Below, piece after piece: positions 16,917-25,344 of a stretch of DNA of 62,439 nt. Every line of letters starts with the position of its first letter. Position 1 is the first letter of the stretch. The notes beneath the pieces were generated by a model, which saw nothing but the letters and a program-made list of their open reading frames with translations, made no database searches and had not been told where the DNA came from. The translations under genes and the position numbers were made by a program. Origin of the DNA: Fischerella muscicola PCC 7414 (GTDB lineage Bacteria > Cyanobacteriota > Cyanobacteriia > Cyanobacteriales > Nostocaceae); contig NZ_AJLK01000113.1 of NCBI RefSeq assembly GCF_000317205.1, positions 1 to 62,439 of the forward strand, written 5' to 3'.

Positions 16917-17465
16917 ATGAATAATTCTCGCCTTGTCAAAATTAGTAAATACCTTAGCAAACACCTCCGCCACCAACCTGAACGTATTGGTTTAAAACTT
17001 GCTCCTGGTGGCTGGGTTACTGTTGATGAATTATTAGCAGCGTGCAAAAAAAATCAGTTTCCTATAACCCGTACTGAACTTAATGAAGTTGTCGCGAATA
17101 ACGACAAAAAACGCTTTTCTTTTGATTCCACAGGCGCTTTAATTCGTGCTAATCAAGGACATAGCACAGAAGTTGATTTGCAACTAGAACCCATTGTTCC
17201 TCCCGATGTGCTTTATCACGGTACAGGACACAAAGCTGTTGATTCAATTCAGCAAACAGGACTGAATAAAATGTCGCGTCATCATGTGCATTTATCAGCT
17301 GATATTGCTACAGCAAAAACTGTTGGTGCAAGGCATGGTAAACCTGTAGTTTTTATTGTAGATGCGGCGGCAATGCATGAAGCTGGTTACATTTTTTACT
17401 GTTCTGATAATGGAGTTTGGTTAGTTGATCATGTACCACCAGAGTATTTACAGAAAAAAGAATAA
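16917..17465 (+). CDS. kptA: RNA 2'-phosphotransferase KptA/Tpt1
   Basis: This 182-residue protein has the full Tpt1/KptA layout. The N-terminal winged-helix-like part is 'ISKYLSKHLRHQPERIGL' and the NAD-binding part holds 'VLYHGTGHKAVDSI', 'RHHVHLSADIATA' and 'PVVFIVDA'. The conserved Arg-His-His-Arg set is represented in 'LRH', 'YHGT' and 'MSRHHVHLS'. The enzyme transfers an internal 2'-phosphate from RNA to NAD+, giving ADP-ribose 1'',2''-cyclic phosphate. Bacteria lack the tRNA splicing pathway that makes this mark in yeast, so the natural substrate is uncertain; RNA repair or ADP-ribosylation are proposed. It stands alone. Confidence 0.92.
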   Translation: MNNSRLVKISKYLSKHLRHQPERIGLKLAPGGWVTVDELLAACKKNQFPITRTELNEVVANNDKKRFSFDSTGALIRANQGHSTEVDLQLEPIVPPDVLYHGTGHKAVDSIQQTGLNKMSRHHVHLSADIATAKTVGARHGKPVVFIVDAAAMHEAGYIFYCSDNGVWLVDHVPPEYLQKKE

Positions 17466-17541
17466 ACATAAGTAGCCGCTATGAACTGCGTACACTAATA
17501 ATCTTTCCTTCTGCCTCCTGCCTTTCTACTACAAACAAAAT

Positions 17542-18078
17542 TTACTGGTGATGCATAATCTCAATAACCGTCTTCAACCAATCAATATATATTTGTTCTC
17601 TACGTAACACCAACTCTAATACGAGTTTTTGCATAATCTGTTCACGACTCGTAGACTGATCGCTGAGCATGGGTAAATTAATGTTTTCACACTCAGTTAG
17701 TTTTTCGATACGTGCAGCAAGCTGCTGTTCTAGGAGTTGAACGATCGCTTCACTGGGTAAGTGTGCTGCGAAAAATAACTGAAGGAGTAATGGTTCTCTT
17801 AGTGTTGGTAAAGGATGGGGAGATTGTAACCATTGGATGAATTCGGCTTTTCCCGCCTCCGTCACACTGTAGACTTTACGATTAGGGCGATCGCATTGAA
17901 TTTCAATACTACAAGTAATCCAACCCTGTTCTAGTAGTTTATCAAGGGTTCTGTAAATCTGTGCTTGATCTGCTGGCCACAAGTGAACAAGGTATTGATC
18001 GAAGCAGTTTGTTTTCAGTTCGTAACCTGTCCTCTGTTCTTGCTGAAGCAGACCCATTATTGCATATGCTAGCGACAT
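17542..18078 (-). CDS. PadR-family transcriptional regulator
   Basis: This 178-residue PadR regulator has an N-terminal winged helix ('AIMGLLQQEQRTGYELKTNC', 'WPADQAQIYRTLDKLLEQGW', 'KVYSVTEAGKAEFIQWL') and a C-terminal dimerisation domain of long helices (PadR_C, residues about 95-175). Such proteins repress detoxification or efflux genes and release DNA when a ligand binds. It is divergent from a pirin remnant, which may have been part of its original target region. The start 'MSLAYAIMGLL' matches the family. Confidence 0.9.
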   Translation of the reverse strand: MSLAYAIMGLLQQEQRTGYELKTNCFDQYLVHLWPADQAQIYRTLDKLLEQGWITCSIEIQCDRPNRKVYSVTEAGKAEFIQWLQSPHPLPTLREPLLLQLFFAAHLPSEAIVQLLEQQLAARIEKLTECENINLPMLSDQSTSREQIMQKLVLELVLRREQIYIDWLKTVIEIMHHQ

Positions 18079-18248
18079 AGACGGTTTTCCGAAAATAAAG
18101 TAGTTGAAGCTCTATCTGTCATTTCTGATATGGATGCTAATATAAGACTAATCATATATAAGAGTTATCCAGCACGGTAATCTTGATGACGGCGTAACTT
18201 AACAAAAACCGTAACTATCTGGTTGTGAATTGAACAAACTACCAGCTT

Positions 18249-18369
18249 TTGCCGTTTAAGTTTTACAACATTGAATTGGAAGGTGAGGAAGTGGCGATCG
18301 CCAATTTATCAGATGCGAAATCACCGCTGAATTTGTTGCTAATTGCTGGTGTACCACTCAACCAACTCT
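18249..18369 (+). pseudogene. C-terminal remnant of a pirin-family gene
   Basis: The frame reads 'FKFYNIELEGEEVAIANLSD' followed by 'SPLNLLLIAGVPLN', typical of the C-terminal barrel of cyanobacterial pirins. In intact pirins this is followed by a 'PVxxYGPFVMNT' segment that is missing here, and everything upstream (about 200 residues) is also missing. The remnant runs out of homology at about 18369 and a different gene follows. Confidence 0.6.
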
Positions 18370-18420
18370 GCAAAATCATTCCAGCTACTGCAAACTATTG
18401 TAACGAGAGGATGGGTTCCA

Positions 18421-18831
18421 TTGACTTCTAACATACTTTTACAGCGAATACATCAACATCAATATCTGCGCGATTTGCGAAATAAACTGCTACACCTTCA
18501 CCGGATGTTGCTGGATACAGAACGCATCAATTACGAACAGGTACGTGGACGAGTATCGAACGGAGAACTACTCCGACTCGTCATCGAACATGAACAATTC
18601 GCTTGGCTACATCGCATATCTGAAGTGGTTGTACAAATCGATGAAATGCTGCAAGCAGATAAACCGGTATCACTGGAAGATGTCGAAAATTTGATTGTTG
18701 ATGTTCGCACCCTACTGACACCACAAGAGGAAGGTAATGCATTTGCCAGAAAATACTACACTGCTCTCCAGCGTGAAGCCAGCGTTGTATTAGCACACGC
18801 AGAGGTGTCACAATTGCTTGCATCCAAGTAA
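18421..18831 (+). CDS. Hypothetical helical protein with probable TTG start
   Basis: This encodes about 136 residues that look entirely helical and charged ('DLRNKLLHLHRMLLDTERIN', 'LRLVIEHEQFAWLHRISEVV', 'LLTPQEEGNAFARKYYTAL'). I do not recognise the family. The best start is TTG 18421, preceded at 6-12 nt by GAGAGGA. A nearby ATG at 18411 is out of frame and gives only six codons. Upstream in-frame codons belong to the pirin remnant in a different frame. The reading frame is strongly coding in pattern, so I consider it a real gene. Confidence 0.65.
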   Translation: MTSNILLQRIHQHQYLRDLRNKLLHLHRMLLDTERINYEQVRGRVSNGELLRLVIEHEQFAWLHRISEVVVQIDEMLQADKPVSLEDVENLIVDVRTLLTPQEEGNAFARKYYTALQREASVVLAHAEVSQLLASK

Positions 18832-19014
18832 TTGCCACTACGAGATAAATCTATCGTGATAGGGATTGTTGGTTCAACAAGTCTACCTTAAGTAAAAATA
18901 GGTAATATCGAATTACCTATTTTTACTGGGGGAGTTCATATATCCCCTTTCTTACGGTTCGGGGTTTTACTACTCCCCCAAACCCCATGTTCTGATAAGG
19001 GATCACCAAAGCTT

Positions 19015-19530
19015 ATGGGACTTTTTGACCAAATTATCAATGCGATCGACAATCCTAGCCAGCAAGGCAGTACAGGGCAATTGGGTGATATTGTCAATAC
19101 TGTACAGCAGCTAAGTAATCGGACTGGTGCAGATCCTTCTACCATGCAATCAGTTATTGGTATTGTGGGTAGTTATGTACGTTCTGCTTTGCAAGAAAAG
19201 CAAGCTCATGGTGGTAACGCAGAAGCGCAAGCTGTAGTTAATCAATACGGCGGTACTTCTCCCAGTTCCCAAGCTGTAAACTCTCTATTTTCGCTAGGAA
19301 TGCAACGACAGGTAGCTGAAGCTGTTTCGCAGCGTACAGGTTTGGATGCTGGGATGATTGAACAATTACTACCAGTGTTGGTTCCTATAGTCCTGAATTT
19401 CTTGAAAACAGGTGCAAGTTCTCAATCAGGCGGGAACTCAGTCTTGAATTCTTTCCTAGATGCTGACAATGATGGTGATGTTGATATTGCTGATGCGATG
19501 CAGATGGCAACTAGGTATTTAGGAAGATGA
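19015..19530 (+). CDS. DUF937 (YidB-like) protein with a Ca-binding-like tail
   Basis: This 171-residue protein begins 'MGLFDQIINAIDNP', typical of the YidB-like DUF937 family, and has helical repeats ('RQVAEAVSQRTGLDAGMIEQ', 'LLPVLVPIVLNFLK'). It ends with 'FLDADNDGDVDIADAMQMA', an EF-hand/dockerin-like DxDxDGDVD loop that could bind calcium. The function of the family is unknown. It is preceded by a C-run-rich spacer and ends 8 bp before the convergent EAD1 gene. Confidence 0.85.
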   Translation: MGLFDQIINAIDNPSQQGSTGQLGDIVNTVQQLSNRTGADPSTMQSVIGIVGSYVRSALQEKQAHGGNAEAQAVVNQYGGTSPSSQAVNSLFSLGMQRQVAEAVSQRTGLDAGMIEQLLPVLVPIVLNFLKTGASSQSGGNSVLNSFLDADNDGDVDIADAMQMATRYLGR

Positions 19531-19538
19531 TATTTTAC

Positions 19539-19913
19539 TTATCCATAGCTCATAAGTAATCGTACACAACAACAATTACTTGTGGGTCCATTATGGTTGA
19601 GTTTAACGGTTTGTTGTTCAGCTTCCTTTTCTTTATGATAAGTATTTATCAATAATTCTCGGGCAATAGCTTTTAAATTGGAGTTTCCAGGATTTTGCTT
19701 ACGTGCCGCACGTACTAGTTTTCCAACCCACCCTTCTGATTCTGCTCTTTTTATTAAGTAAAAGACAACAGTTTCTAAATTACCTTCTCCTGCAACTGCT
19801 TCTAGATTTTTATCTAACTCAAATGATAACATCTGCTCCAAGAATGCTTTTGTAGGGAAAGCATTAATCAAAGCTTCTCGTAGTCCCTGACGCAATTCAC
19901 AAGATAACTTCAT
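19539..19913 (-). CDS. Stand-alone effector-associated domain 1 (EAD1) protein
   Basis: Residues about 1-88 of this 124-residue protein form an EAD1 domain, clearly homologous to the N-terminus of the next gene: 'EQMLSFELDKNLEAVAGEGN' against 'EQMLSFELDKSLDAIVGGGS', and 'NPGNSNLKAIA' in both. The remaining 35 residues are polar and cysteine-rich ('SNCCCVRLLMSYG') and show no domain. EADs are small helical adaptors, analogous to death-fold domains, that join sensors to effectors by like-with-like contacts. This copy lacks an effector, so it is either an adaptor or regulator, or a paralogue whose effector part was lost. Confidence 0.8.
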   Translation of the reverse strand: MKLSCELRQGLREALINAFPTKAFLEQMLSFELDKNLEAVAGEGNLETVVFYLIKRAESEGWVGKLVRAARKQNPGNSNLKAIARELLINTYHKEKEAEQQTVKLNHNGPTSNCCCVRLLMSYG

Positions 19914-20027
19914 ATTTTAAATCCATCTATTTATATGTTTAAAAGGTAGGTAGATTGGGAATTTTTACCGTTGCTTGATAAATGTTGAGAAGAAATAATC
20001 TCTGGTTTGATTTTGGTGCAAACTGTT

Positions 20028-20915
20028 CTATTTTGTTCTCAAGACTGGTATTGAACCTTGTGAAGGATTTTCTAGCATAATGGCAGCCATCCCTTCTTTA
20101 AAGGCTCTTTGGAACACATCTTGATTACCTGAATTTTTGTAACCCAACCCATCATAAAACCCTTGAGCAAACGCGATCGCTGCTTTGTCTTTGATTGGGT
20201 TATTCATACCAATAACATAATTAATATGCTGCCTAATTGCCTCAGCAGGTTGTTGTGAATAACAAGTGTTCAGCAGCACGCATTTAACATAATCGGTGTG
20301 TAATTCAAACAGTGATGCTAAACCTTCTGGTGAAACTGGTTTATTATTTCCCCCATCATCTTCTAACACCAAGCTGCCATCTGGTTGGCCATGTCCACAA
20401 AAATGAACAATTTGAGGTTGTTCTTCTGCGATCGCGCGACGAATATCTTGAGGACGTACAGCAGTTCTCACACGAATTTCAAATAAATCTCGTCTTACAG
20501 ATCGTCGTATAGCTTCCTCAATTTCTCGAATCTCTTTATCCAAACGTAATCCATGAGGAATAGCTGCCAAAATCAATATTTTCTGCTGCTGATTTGGTTG
20601 TGTCAGAGGTTCAGGAGAAGGAGCAGGCGGTACTATGAATGAACTTTCTGTTAACAGTTCTTCTGCAATAGCTTTTAAATTGGAGTTTCCAGGATTTGAC
20701 TGACATGCAGCACGAACTAAATTTTCCACCCATCCCTGAGAATCTGCCACTTTGATTAAATTAAACACAACTGTTGCTAAACTACCTCCTCCAACAATTG
20801 CATCTAGGCTTTTATCTAATTCAAATGACAACATCTGTTCTAAGGATGCTGTAGTCGGAAAAGCATCAATTAAAGCTTCTTGTAGTTTTTTACGTTGTTC
20901 CTTAGATAAACCCAT
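20028..20915 (-). CDS. EAD1-CHAT caspase-like protein
   Basis: This encodes about 295 residues. An N-terminal EAD1 (1-88) is followed by a Pro-rich linker and a CHAT (caspase HetF-associated) peptidase domain (about 110-295). The catalytic His is in 'IVHFCGHGQPDG' and the Cys in 'VLLNTCYSQQ', both present, so it is likely active. ATG 20915 aligns exactly with the start of the lone EAD1 protein; an ATG four codons upstream is less likely. CHAT proteins act as proteolytic effectors in bacterial conflict and cell-death systems, in some cases by cleaving a gasdermin-like or other target. The recruiting partner would carry a matching EAD1; one lies 114 bp downstream. Confidence 0.87.
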   Translation of the reverse strand: MGLSKEQRKKLQEALIDAFPTTASLEQMLSFELDKSLDAIVGGGSLATVVFNLIKVADSQGWVENLVRAACQSNPGNSNLKAIAEELLTESSFIVPPAPSPEPLTQPNQQQKILILAAIPHGLRLDKEIREIEEAIRRSVRRDLFEIRVRTAVRPQDIRRAIAEEQPQIVHFCGHGQPDGSLVLEDDGGNNKPVSPEGLASLFELHTDYVKCVLLNTCYSQQPAEAIRQHINYVIGMNNPIKDKAAIAFAQGFYDGLGYKNSGNQDVFQRAFKEGMAAIMLENPSQGSIPVLRTK

Positions 20916-20993
20916 ACTTATCAACATCCCATATTTTCAATACAACTTGAGAATGATTGTGGCTGGTTTCAAGCGATCGCTGACACCACCCCA

Positions 20994-21176
20994 CTACGGC
21001 TTAGTTACTTTGTCTGTTGTCAAAAATTCACCAGATTCAAAATCAGATGTAGAAGCATCGTTCACTTTCAGCCATTGCTCAATTAGCTCTGTCACTACTT
21101 GGCTCATCTTCAGTCCCCTCAGAGCGCAAGTCGAGTGGAACTGTCGCTTGAGGTTATCCGGGATACTAATATGCAT
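20994..21176 (-). CDS. Small ribbon-helix-helix protein
   Basis: This 60-residue protein begins 'MHISIPDNLKRQFHSTCALR', then 'GLKMSQVVTELIEQWLK'. It has the short N-terminal strand and two helices of ribbon-helix-helix DNA-binding proteins (CopG/ParG-like). The tail is acidic and probably unstructured. It could be an autoregulator, an antitoxin without a recognisable toxin, or a partition-type protein. It lies 79 bp upstream of the EAD1-CHAT gene on the same strand, so it may regulate it. No Shine-Dalgarno is visible. Confidence 0.65.
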   Translation of the reverse strand: MHISIPDNLKRQFHSTCALRGLKMSQVVTELIEQWLKVNDASTSDFESGEFLTTDKVTKP

Positions 21177-21607
21177 AGATAAATCAACGATAATGGTTAC
21201 AAAAATCTACACAAAACTACAAATGAGCAAAATAGAATTCCAGAAAAACCCTCGGCTAATTCCTACCTTGTCGCGGTTTCCTGGTTAATCGCTTAATGAT
21301 ATGTGCATAAGTGATAATACTATTTGCACAAAATCACAAATGTACAAACCTATATTTCTTATAGGGGTAAACAAGATCAATTTATGCACTTATAACCATT
21401 TCACGTTAATCATCAAGGATTGGGGGACGTGGAAGCGTGTTTTTTAAAAGACATGTCCGACAACGCCACGCTTGTGGGTTGAGTAGAGTAAACAAGAGCT
21501 GCGATCGCAATTTCAGCCAGAAAATGCAGACTTTGTGGTATTCTACAGAATATTTAAAAGGGAACAGGGAACGGTTAACAGTGCAAAATATAAGGTAAGG
21601 TAATTGG
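21177..21607. other. Gene-free spacer with paired motifs
   Basis: These 431 bp between the RHH gene and the NB-ARC gene show no gene. Two similar motifs, ACAAAACTACAAATG near 21211 and ACAAAATCACAAATG near 21327, are candidate RHH operators. GCATAAGTGATAA near 21304 and TTATGCACTTATAA near 21381 form a loose inverted pair. A HIP1 site is at about 21501. Confidence 0.5.
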
Positions 21608-23983
21608 TCAATCAGAAAATCTTAATTTGATAATTGATAGAATTTTCTCTCTTTGTTTTGGTGCATTCATTTCAGTAAAAAGTTGTATAGATTTGTCAAA
21701 ATTCATTTTACTTTCATGAATATTTCCCATACTTTGCTCAGTTAAAGCCAATTGCAAATAAGCGATCGCTAAATCACACTTAGCACCAATCTTCTCTAAA
21801 AGCTCAATGGCTTGTGAATGTTTAGCAAGAGCTAATCCATATTCTGTTTGCTGGCGATGGATTTCTGCTAAACCATTGAGGGTTTTGGCTTTGACTTGCA
21901 TATAATGGCTTTCTTCAGCACAACTCAAGGCTATGGTAAATAATTCTTTGGCTTTAGTAAATTCTCCTAAATTCACGTAGGTTTGCCCGAGGATTTGAAT
22001 AAAATAGGCAAATCTGCCTGTCTGTTCTAGAAAATTTTCTGTAGTCATAGAGTGATAAATTGCATCTGCTAATCTATAAGATGCTTCATACTGCTTTAAA
22101 TAAGAATAGACTAGAGATAAACACACCATTGCTTTTTCTGCCCAGCGATGATGAGCAGTATTTTGAGCTAAGTCAATAACTTGTTGAAATAACTGAACAG
22201 CTGCTTCTAATTCCCACAAATCTATTTTATAAAGACCAATGCTTAAAAGGGAATCTACCTCTAACATTGTCAAATAGTAAATTTGATGTTTATTGTCTAA
22301 GCTGCCAACCAGAGATTTAAGTAACTGACTTGCTAAATTAATTGTTTTTTCTTGACAGGTAATCGCCAGATGGATTTTTCCTGTAATCCAGTATAAATCG
22401 CCTAAAATATTATATAATTCACTGATATTAACGTCAGAGTTAATAACATTGAGAATAACTTGATTAATGGCAGCAATTAAAGGTTGTAACCAACCCATAC
22501 GATATAGGGTACTACCAAGGGGTAAAAACTGTCCCCATTGATTATTTCTACTTTTAAGGATGACTTTGCCTGCTAATTCAAACTTGTTAATTTCTAAATA
22601 ATGATAATAAGCTTCTAAGGCTTGCAACGCATCTTTAAATGTGGCAATTTGTTTGACACTAGCTGTCCAAAATTCGGCGGCTTTGTAGTTGGTAATTTCC
22701 CATTCTTCACTCTGGCGTAAACGTGCGATCGCTTCTCCACGAATCACCGGATGCAACCAATATTGCCCTTGATGACACTCTACCAAAGAGCGATTTCGCA
22801 ACGAAGCGATCACTTGCCGATGTTGTGAAGACGGAACATCCCACAATAAACTCAACAATCCCTGTGTTGGGATTTGGGGTATATCTTGGTAACGATAACA
22901 CCCCAGACGGCAAAGTAACTGGTAAGCTTGGGGATCGAGGACTTGCAGACGATTGATTTGACTCACCACCAAATTTTTTAAGTCTGTTGCAGACAGAGGA
23001 TCAGCATGATTCTCGTGCCAATAAACAGCCATGTCACCGTCAAAATCTGCTTGAATCGAACCGCAGAGAATACCCATTGCTTTGGCATTTCCCCCATAGG
23101 CACGGTGCATAGTTTTTAAGGTGGGTAAATCAATTGCTAATCCCCGGTTACTAAAAAATTGTTGCCATGCTGTTTGATCTAAACCAGGTAAACGATAATG
23201 TTCCACATTTATTCCTGGTTCACAAAGGCGATCGCGACTAGTAATTAAGGTGACAGACTCTACCCTCGCATCAGCTAAAACCCGTAATAACTCTACATAG
23301 TTGCGGTGGGGAGCAATCAATTGTCCTTGTCCATCAAGCGCGGGTTCAAGATTATCAATCAAAACTCCAATTCTACGGTTATGGAGTTGTCGCTTCAGTC
23401 GCCCCAGCGTCACCCCAAATTCTACTCCCGGTTCTTCCTGAAAATCCTGTTTTAACCACTCTTCAATTACGTGTTCTACTGCCGTGATATTTTGAGTCTC
23501 TTTCGCCATCAACAATTCTAAAACCAACTCAAAACCTTGAGTTTGCAGATATTGTTGAGCCAGAGTCGTCTTACCCACTCCTCCTTCACCCTGGATCACA
23601 ATCACTTTGATACCTTGATCGACTAAATTATTCAGGTGAGCAATGGCTGCTGTACGGCCAATAAAATTGGCATTTTCCGGGTTGAGTGTAGGGTGATGAA
23701 GCAGATTAGCGATCGCACTTGTCTTTTTGACAATCCGTTCTAAAGTAGAGCGACAATTACTTTTGGTAATCTTCTGCTTCAATGCTAAAGAGAGCAACTT
23801 CCATAACTGGGAACCTACATCCTTAGCGTGTCCTTCCGTACAACCGTAGTAATTAGCGATTTCTAGGTATTTTCGACCCTGCCAAACTTGCTGAAGAATA
23901 ACTTTTTGGAGTTCGCTCAACCGTTCCCCGGTCTGAGCAGGAATTGTGGTATCTAACCATGCTAATACTGCTTCAGCGTCCAT
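21608..23983 (-). CDS. vMAP-NB-ARC-TPR STAND ATPase
   Basis: This 791-residue NLR-like STAND protein has three parts. Residues about 1-90 form a small helix-turn-helix domain of the type found at the start of vWA-MoxR-associated proteins ('LQKVILQQVWQGRKYLEIA'). NB-ARC spans about 105-400 with Walker A 'IQGEGGVGKTTLA', Walker B 'IGVLIDNLEPALD' and sensor 'LITSRD'; a winged helix ends at 'WLHPVIRGEAIARL'. TPR-like helical repeats run from about 480 to 785 ('LNGLAEIHRQQTEYGLALAK' is one). The likely role is sensing a trigger through the repeats, oligomerising with ATP and activating an effector. No effector domain is fused, so the EAD1-CHAT gene nearby is a candidate partner, though they lack a shared adaptor domain. 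Confidence 0.87.
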   Translation of the reverse strand: MDAEAVLAWLDTTIPAQTGERLSELQKVILQQVWQGRKYLEIANYYGCTEGHAKDVGSQLWKLLSLALKQKITKSNCRSTLERIVKKTSAIANLLHHPTLNPENANFIGRTAAIAHLNNLVDQGIKVIVIQGEGGVGKTTLAQQYLQTQGFELVLELLMAKETQNITAVEHVIEEWLKQDFQEEPGVEFGVTLGRLKRQLHNRRIGVLIDNLEPALDGQGQLIAPHRNYVELLRVLADARVESVTLITSRDRLCEPGINVEHYRLPGLDQTAWQQFFSNRGLAIDLPTLKTMHRAYGGNAKAMGILCGSIQADFDGDMAVYWHENHADPLSATDLKNLVVSQINRLQVLDPQAYQLLCRLGCYRYQDIPQIPTQGLLSLLWDVPSSQHRQVIASLRNRSLVECHQGQYWLHPVIRGEAIARLRQSEEWEITNYKAAEFWTASVKQIATFKDALQALEAYYHYLEINKFELAGKVILKSRNNQWGQFLPLGSTLYRMGWLQPLIAAINQVILNVINSDVNISELYNILGDLYWITGKIHLAITCQEKTINLASQLLKSLVGSLDNKHQIYYLTMLEVDSLLSIGLYKIDLWELEAAVQLFQQVIDLAQNTAHHRWAEKAMVCLSLVYSYLKQYEASYRLADAIYHSMTTENFLEQTGRFAYFIQILGQTYVNLGEFTKAKELFTIALSCAEESHYMQVKAKTLNGLAEIHRQQTEYGLALAKHSQAIELLEKIGAKCDLAIAYLQLALTEQSMGNIHESKMNFDKSIQLFTEMNAPKQREKILSIIKLRFSD

Positions 23984-24225
23984 TGTTTATTAGTTGTCAG
24001 TTATTAGCTTTCTAAATTTGGGTATGAGTCTCACTGATAACTGTTTACTGTTCACTGAATTTTAGTCTACAGTTCCAGACCTGGAATTTTCTGATAAGTT
24101 TCTGTAAATCCGACTTTTTTCCCTACTTTTGTAAACTGTAAAATTCCCTACTTTCCCCTACAGACAAACCCCTGTTAGGTCGCTTAATCTATTGGGCAAC
24201 AAGGTAAAAATATAAGTAAAAAAAT

Positions 24226-24477
24226 ATGCTTATTACCACCAGCCCACCTACGGAAGATTTGGCAGGTCAGTTATATACTCAGCCTCACTACTTTCAAACT
24301 CAACGCCGGATTAAATCCCTTGTAAATCGCTATCTTACGGTCGAGAAATTATGCGATCGCCTGCAAGATTTACCATTGCAATTCCAAAATCCCCAGCCGC
24401 GTCCTTGGAAACCTATTGACTGGCAAGCAATTAATTATAACCAAATCAATTGTTGGTTGTTGATGGGAATGACATAA
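24226..24477 (+). CDS. Small hypothetical protein
   Basis: This 83-residue protein starts at ATG 24226. It has an amphipathic central helix ('QRRIKSLVNRYLTVEKLCDR') and a Trp/Pro-rich C-terminus ('RPWKPIDWQAINYNQINCWL'). It is divergent from the NB-ARC gene. I recognise no family. The stop is followed immediately by repeat DNA ('CCCATGATCCATC...'), so the original C-terminus may have been longer. HIP1 is present within the frame. Confidence 0.45.
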   Translation: MLITTSPPTEDLAGQLYTQPHYFQTQRRIKSLVNRYLTVEKLCDRLQDLPLQFQNPQPRPWKPIDWQAINYNQINCWLLMGMT

Positions 24478-24481
24478 ACGC

Positions 24482-24540
24482 CTACCCATGATCCATCTGC
24501 GTCCATCGGTGTCCATCGCCTTGCACGGTGTTCGATAAAA
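24482..24540. repeat. 'CCCATGATCCATC / GCCTTGCAC' repeat
   Basis: CCCATGATCCATCTGCGTCC with 'ATCGGTGTCCATCGCCTTGC' matches the spacer element at 11467-11507 and belongs to the wider 'cacagatg/catcggtgt' repeat family. It lies directly between a small gene and uppS. Confidence 0.55.
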
Positions 24541-24588
24541 AAAACAGAATTTTTGTCCTCGCTTCAACTCAGATCAAATCTCAAACTT

Positions 24589-25344
24589 ATGACATCTAAA
24601 CTTTTTGCCAAATTACCCCCAGATTTAAATCCCCAAAACTTACCCCAACATGTAGCCGTAATTATGGATGGTAACGGGCGATGGGCAACCCGTCGCGGTT
24701 TACCGCGTATTGCTGGACATCGCCAAGGAGCAAAAACACTCAAAGAACTATTACGATGCTGTAAGGATTGGGGAATCAAAGCACTGACAGCTTATGCTTT
24801 CTCTACAGAAAATTGGCGGCGTCCCATTGAAGAGGTGGATTTTTTGCTGCATTTGTTTGAACGTCTACTGCGTCGCGAATTAACACAAATGCATCGCGAA
24901 GGAGTGCGAATCTCGTTCATTGGAGATTTATCACTTCTACCCAAGTCCCTACAAACAGAAATGCAGCGTTCAATGGCACAGACATTGTACAACCAAGCAA
25001 TTCACTTTACCGTTGCAGTCAATTACGGGAGTCGTAACGAAATTATCAAAGCGTGTCGTGAACTGGCGGAATTGGTGCAACAGGGAGAACTTAAACCCCA
25101 ACAAATAAATGAAAGTTTAGTTGCACAACATCTCTACACAACAGATACTCCTGAACCAGATTTATTGATTCGCACTAGTGGAGAGATGCGGTTAAGTAAT
25201 TTTCTCTTGTGGCAACTTGCATATACAGAGATATACTTTACCGATATTTTCTGGCCCGATTTTGACCGCACAGCCTTCCACCAAGCTTTATTAAGTTACC
25301 AAAAACGCGATCGCCGCTTTGGTCAAATTCAAGCTTCCGCTTAG
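24589..25344 (+). CDS. uppS: Isoprenyl transferase (undecaprenyl diphosphate synthase)
   Basis: This encodes 251 residues from ATG 24589 ('[16 protein letters not shown]'). The cis-prenyltransferase signature is complete: '[12 protein letters not shown]' with the catalytic Asp and Asn, 'GHRQGAKTL', '[13 protein letters not shown]', and the C-terminal '[19 protein letters not shown]' with Arg/Ser diphosphate ligands. It condenses isopentenyl diphosphate onto farnesyl diphosphate to make the C55 carrier for peptidoglycan and O-antigen sugars. An upstream in-frame start (24553) falls at the edge of repeat DNA and is disfavoured. A large repeat block follows the stop. Confidence 0.95.
   Translation: MTSKLFAKLPPDLNPQNLPQHVAVIMDGNGRWATRRGLPRIAGHRQGAKTLKELLRCCKDWGIKALTAYAFSTENWRRPIEEVDFLLHLFERLLRRELTQMHREGVRISFIGDLSLLPKSLQTEMQRSMAQTLYNQAIHFTVAVNYGSRNEIIKACRELAELVQQGELKPQQINESLVAQHLYTTDTPEPDLLIRTSGEMRLSNFLLWQLAYTEIYFTDIFWPDFDRTAFHQALLSYQKRDRRFGQIQASA

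Noticed and set aside
20752-21288. Plus-strand frame of 178 residues over the EAD1-CHAT start and the RHH gene
   Set aside because: It overlaps two better-supported minus-strand genes and has no domain features.
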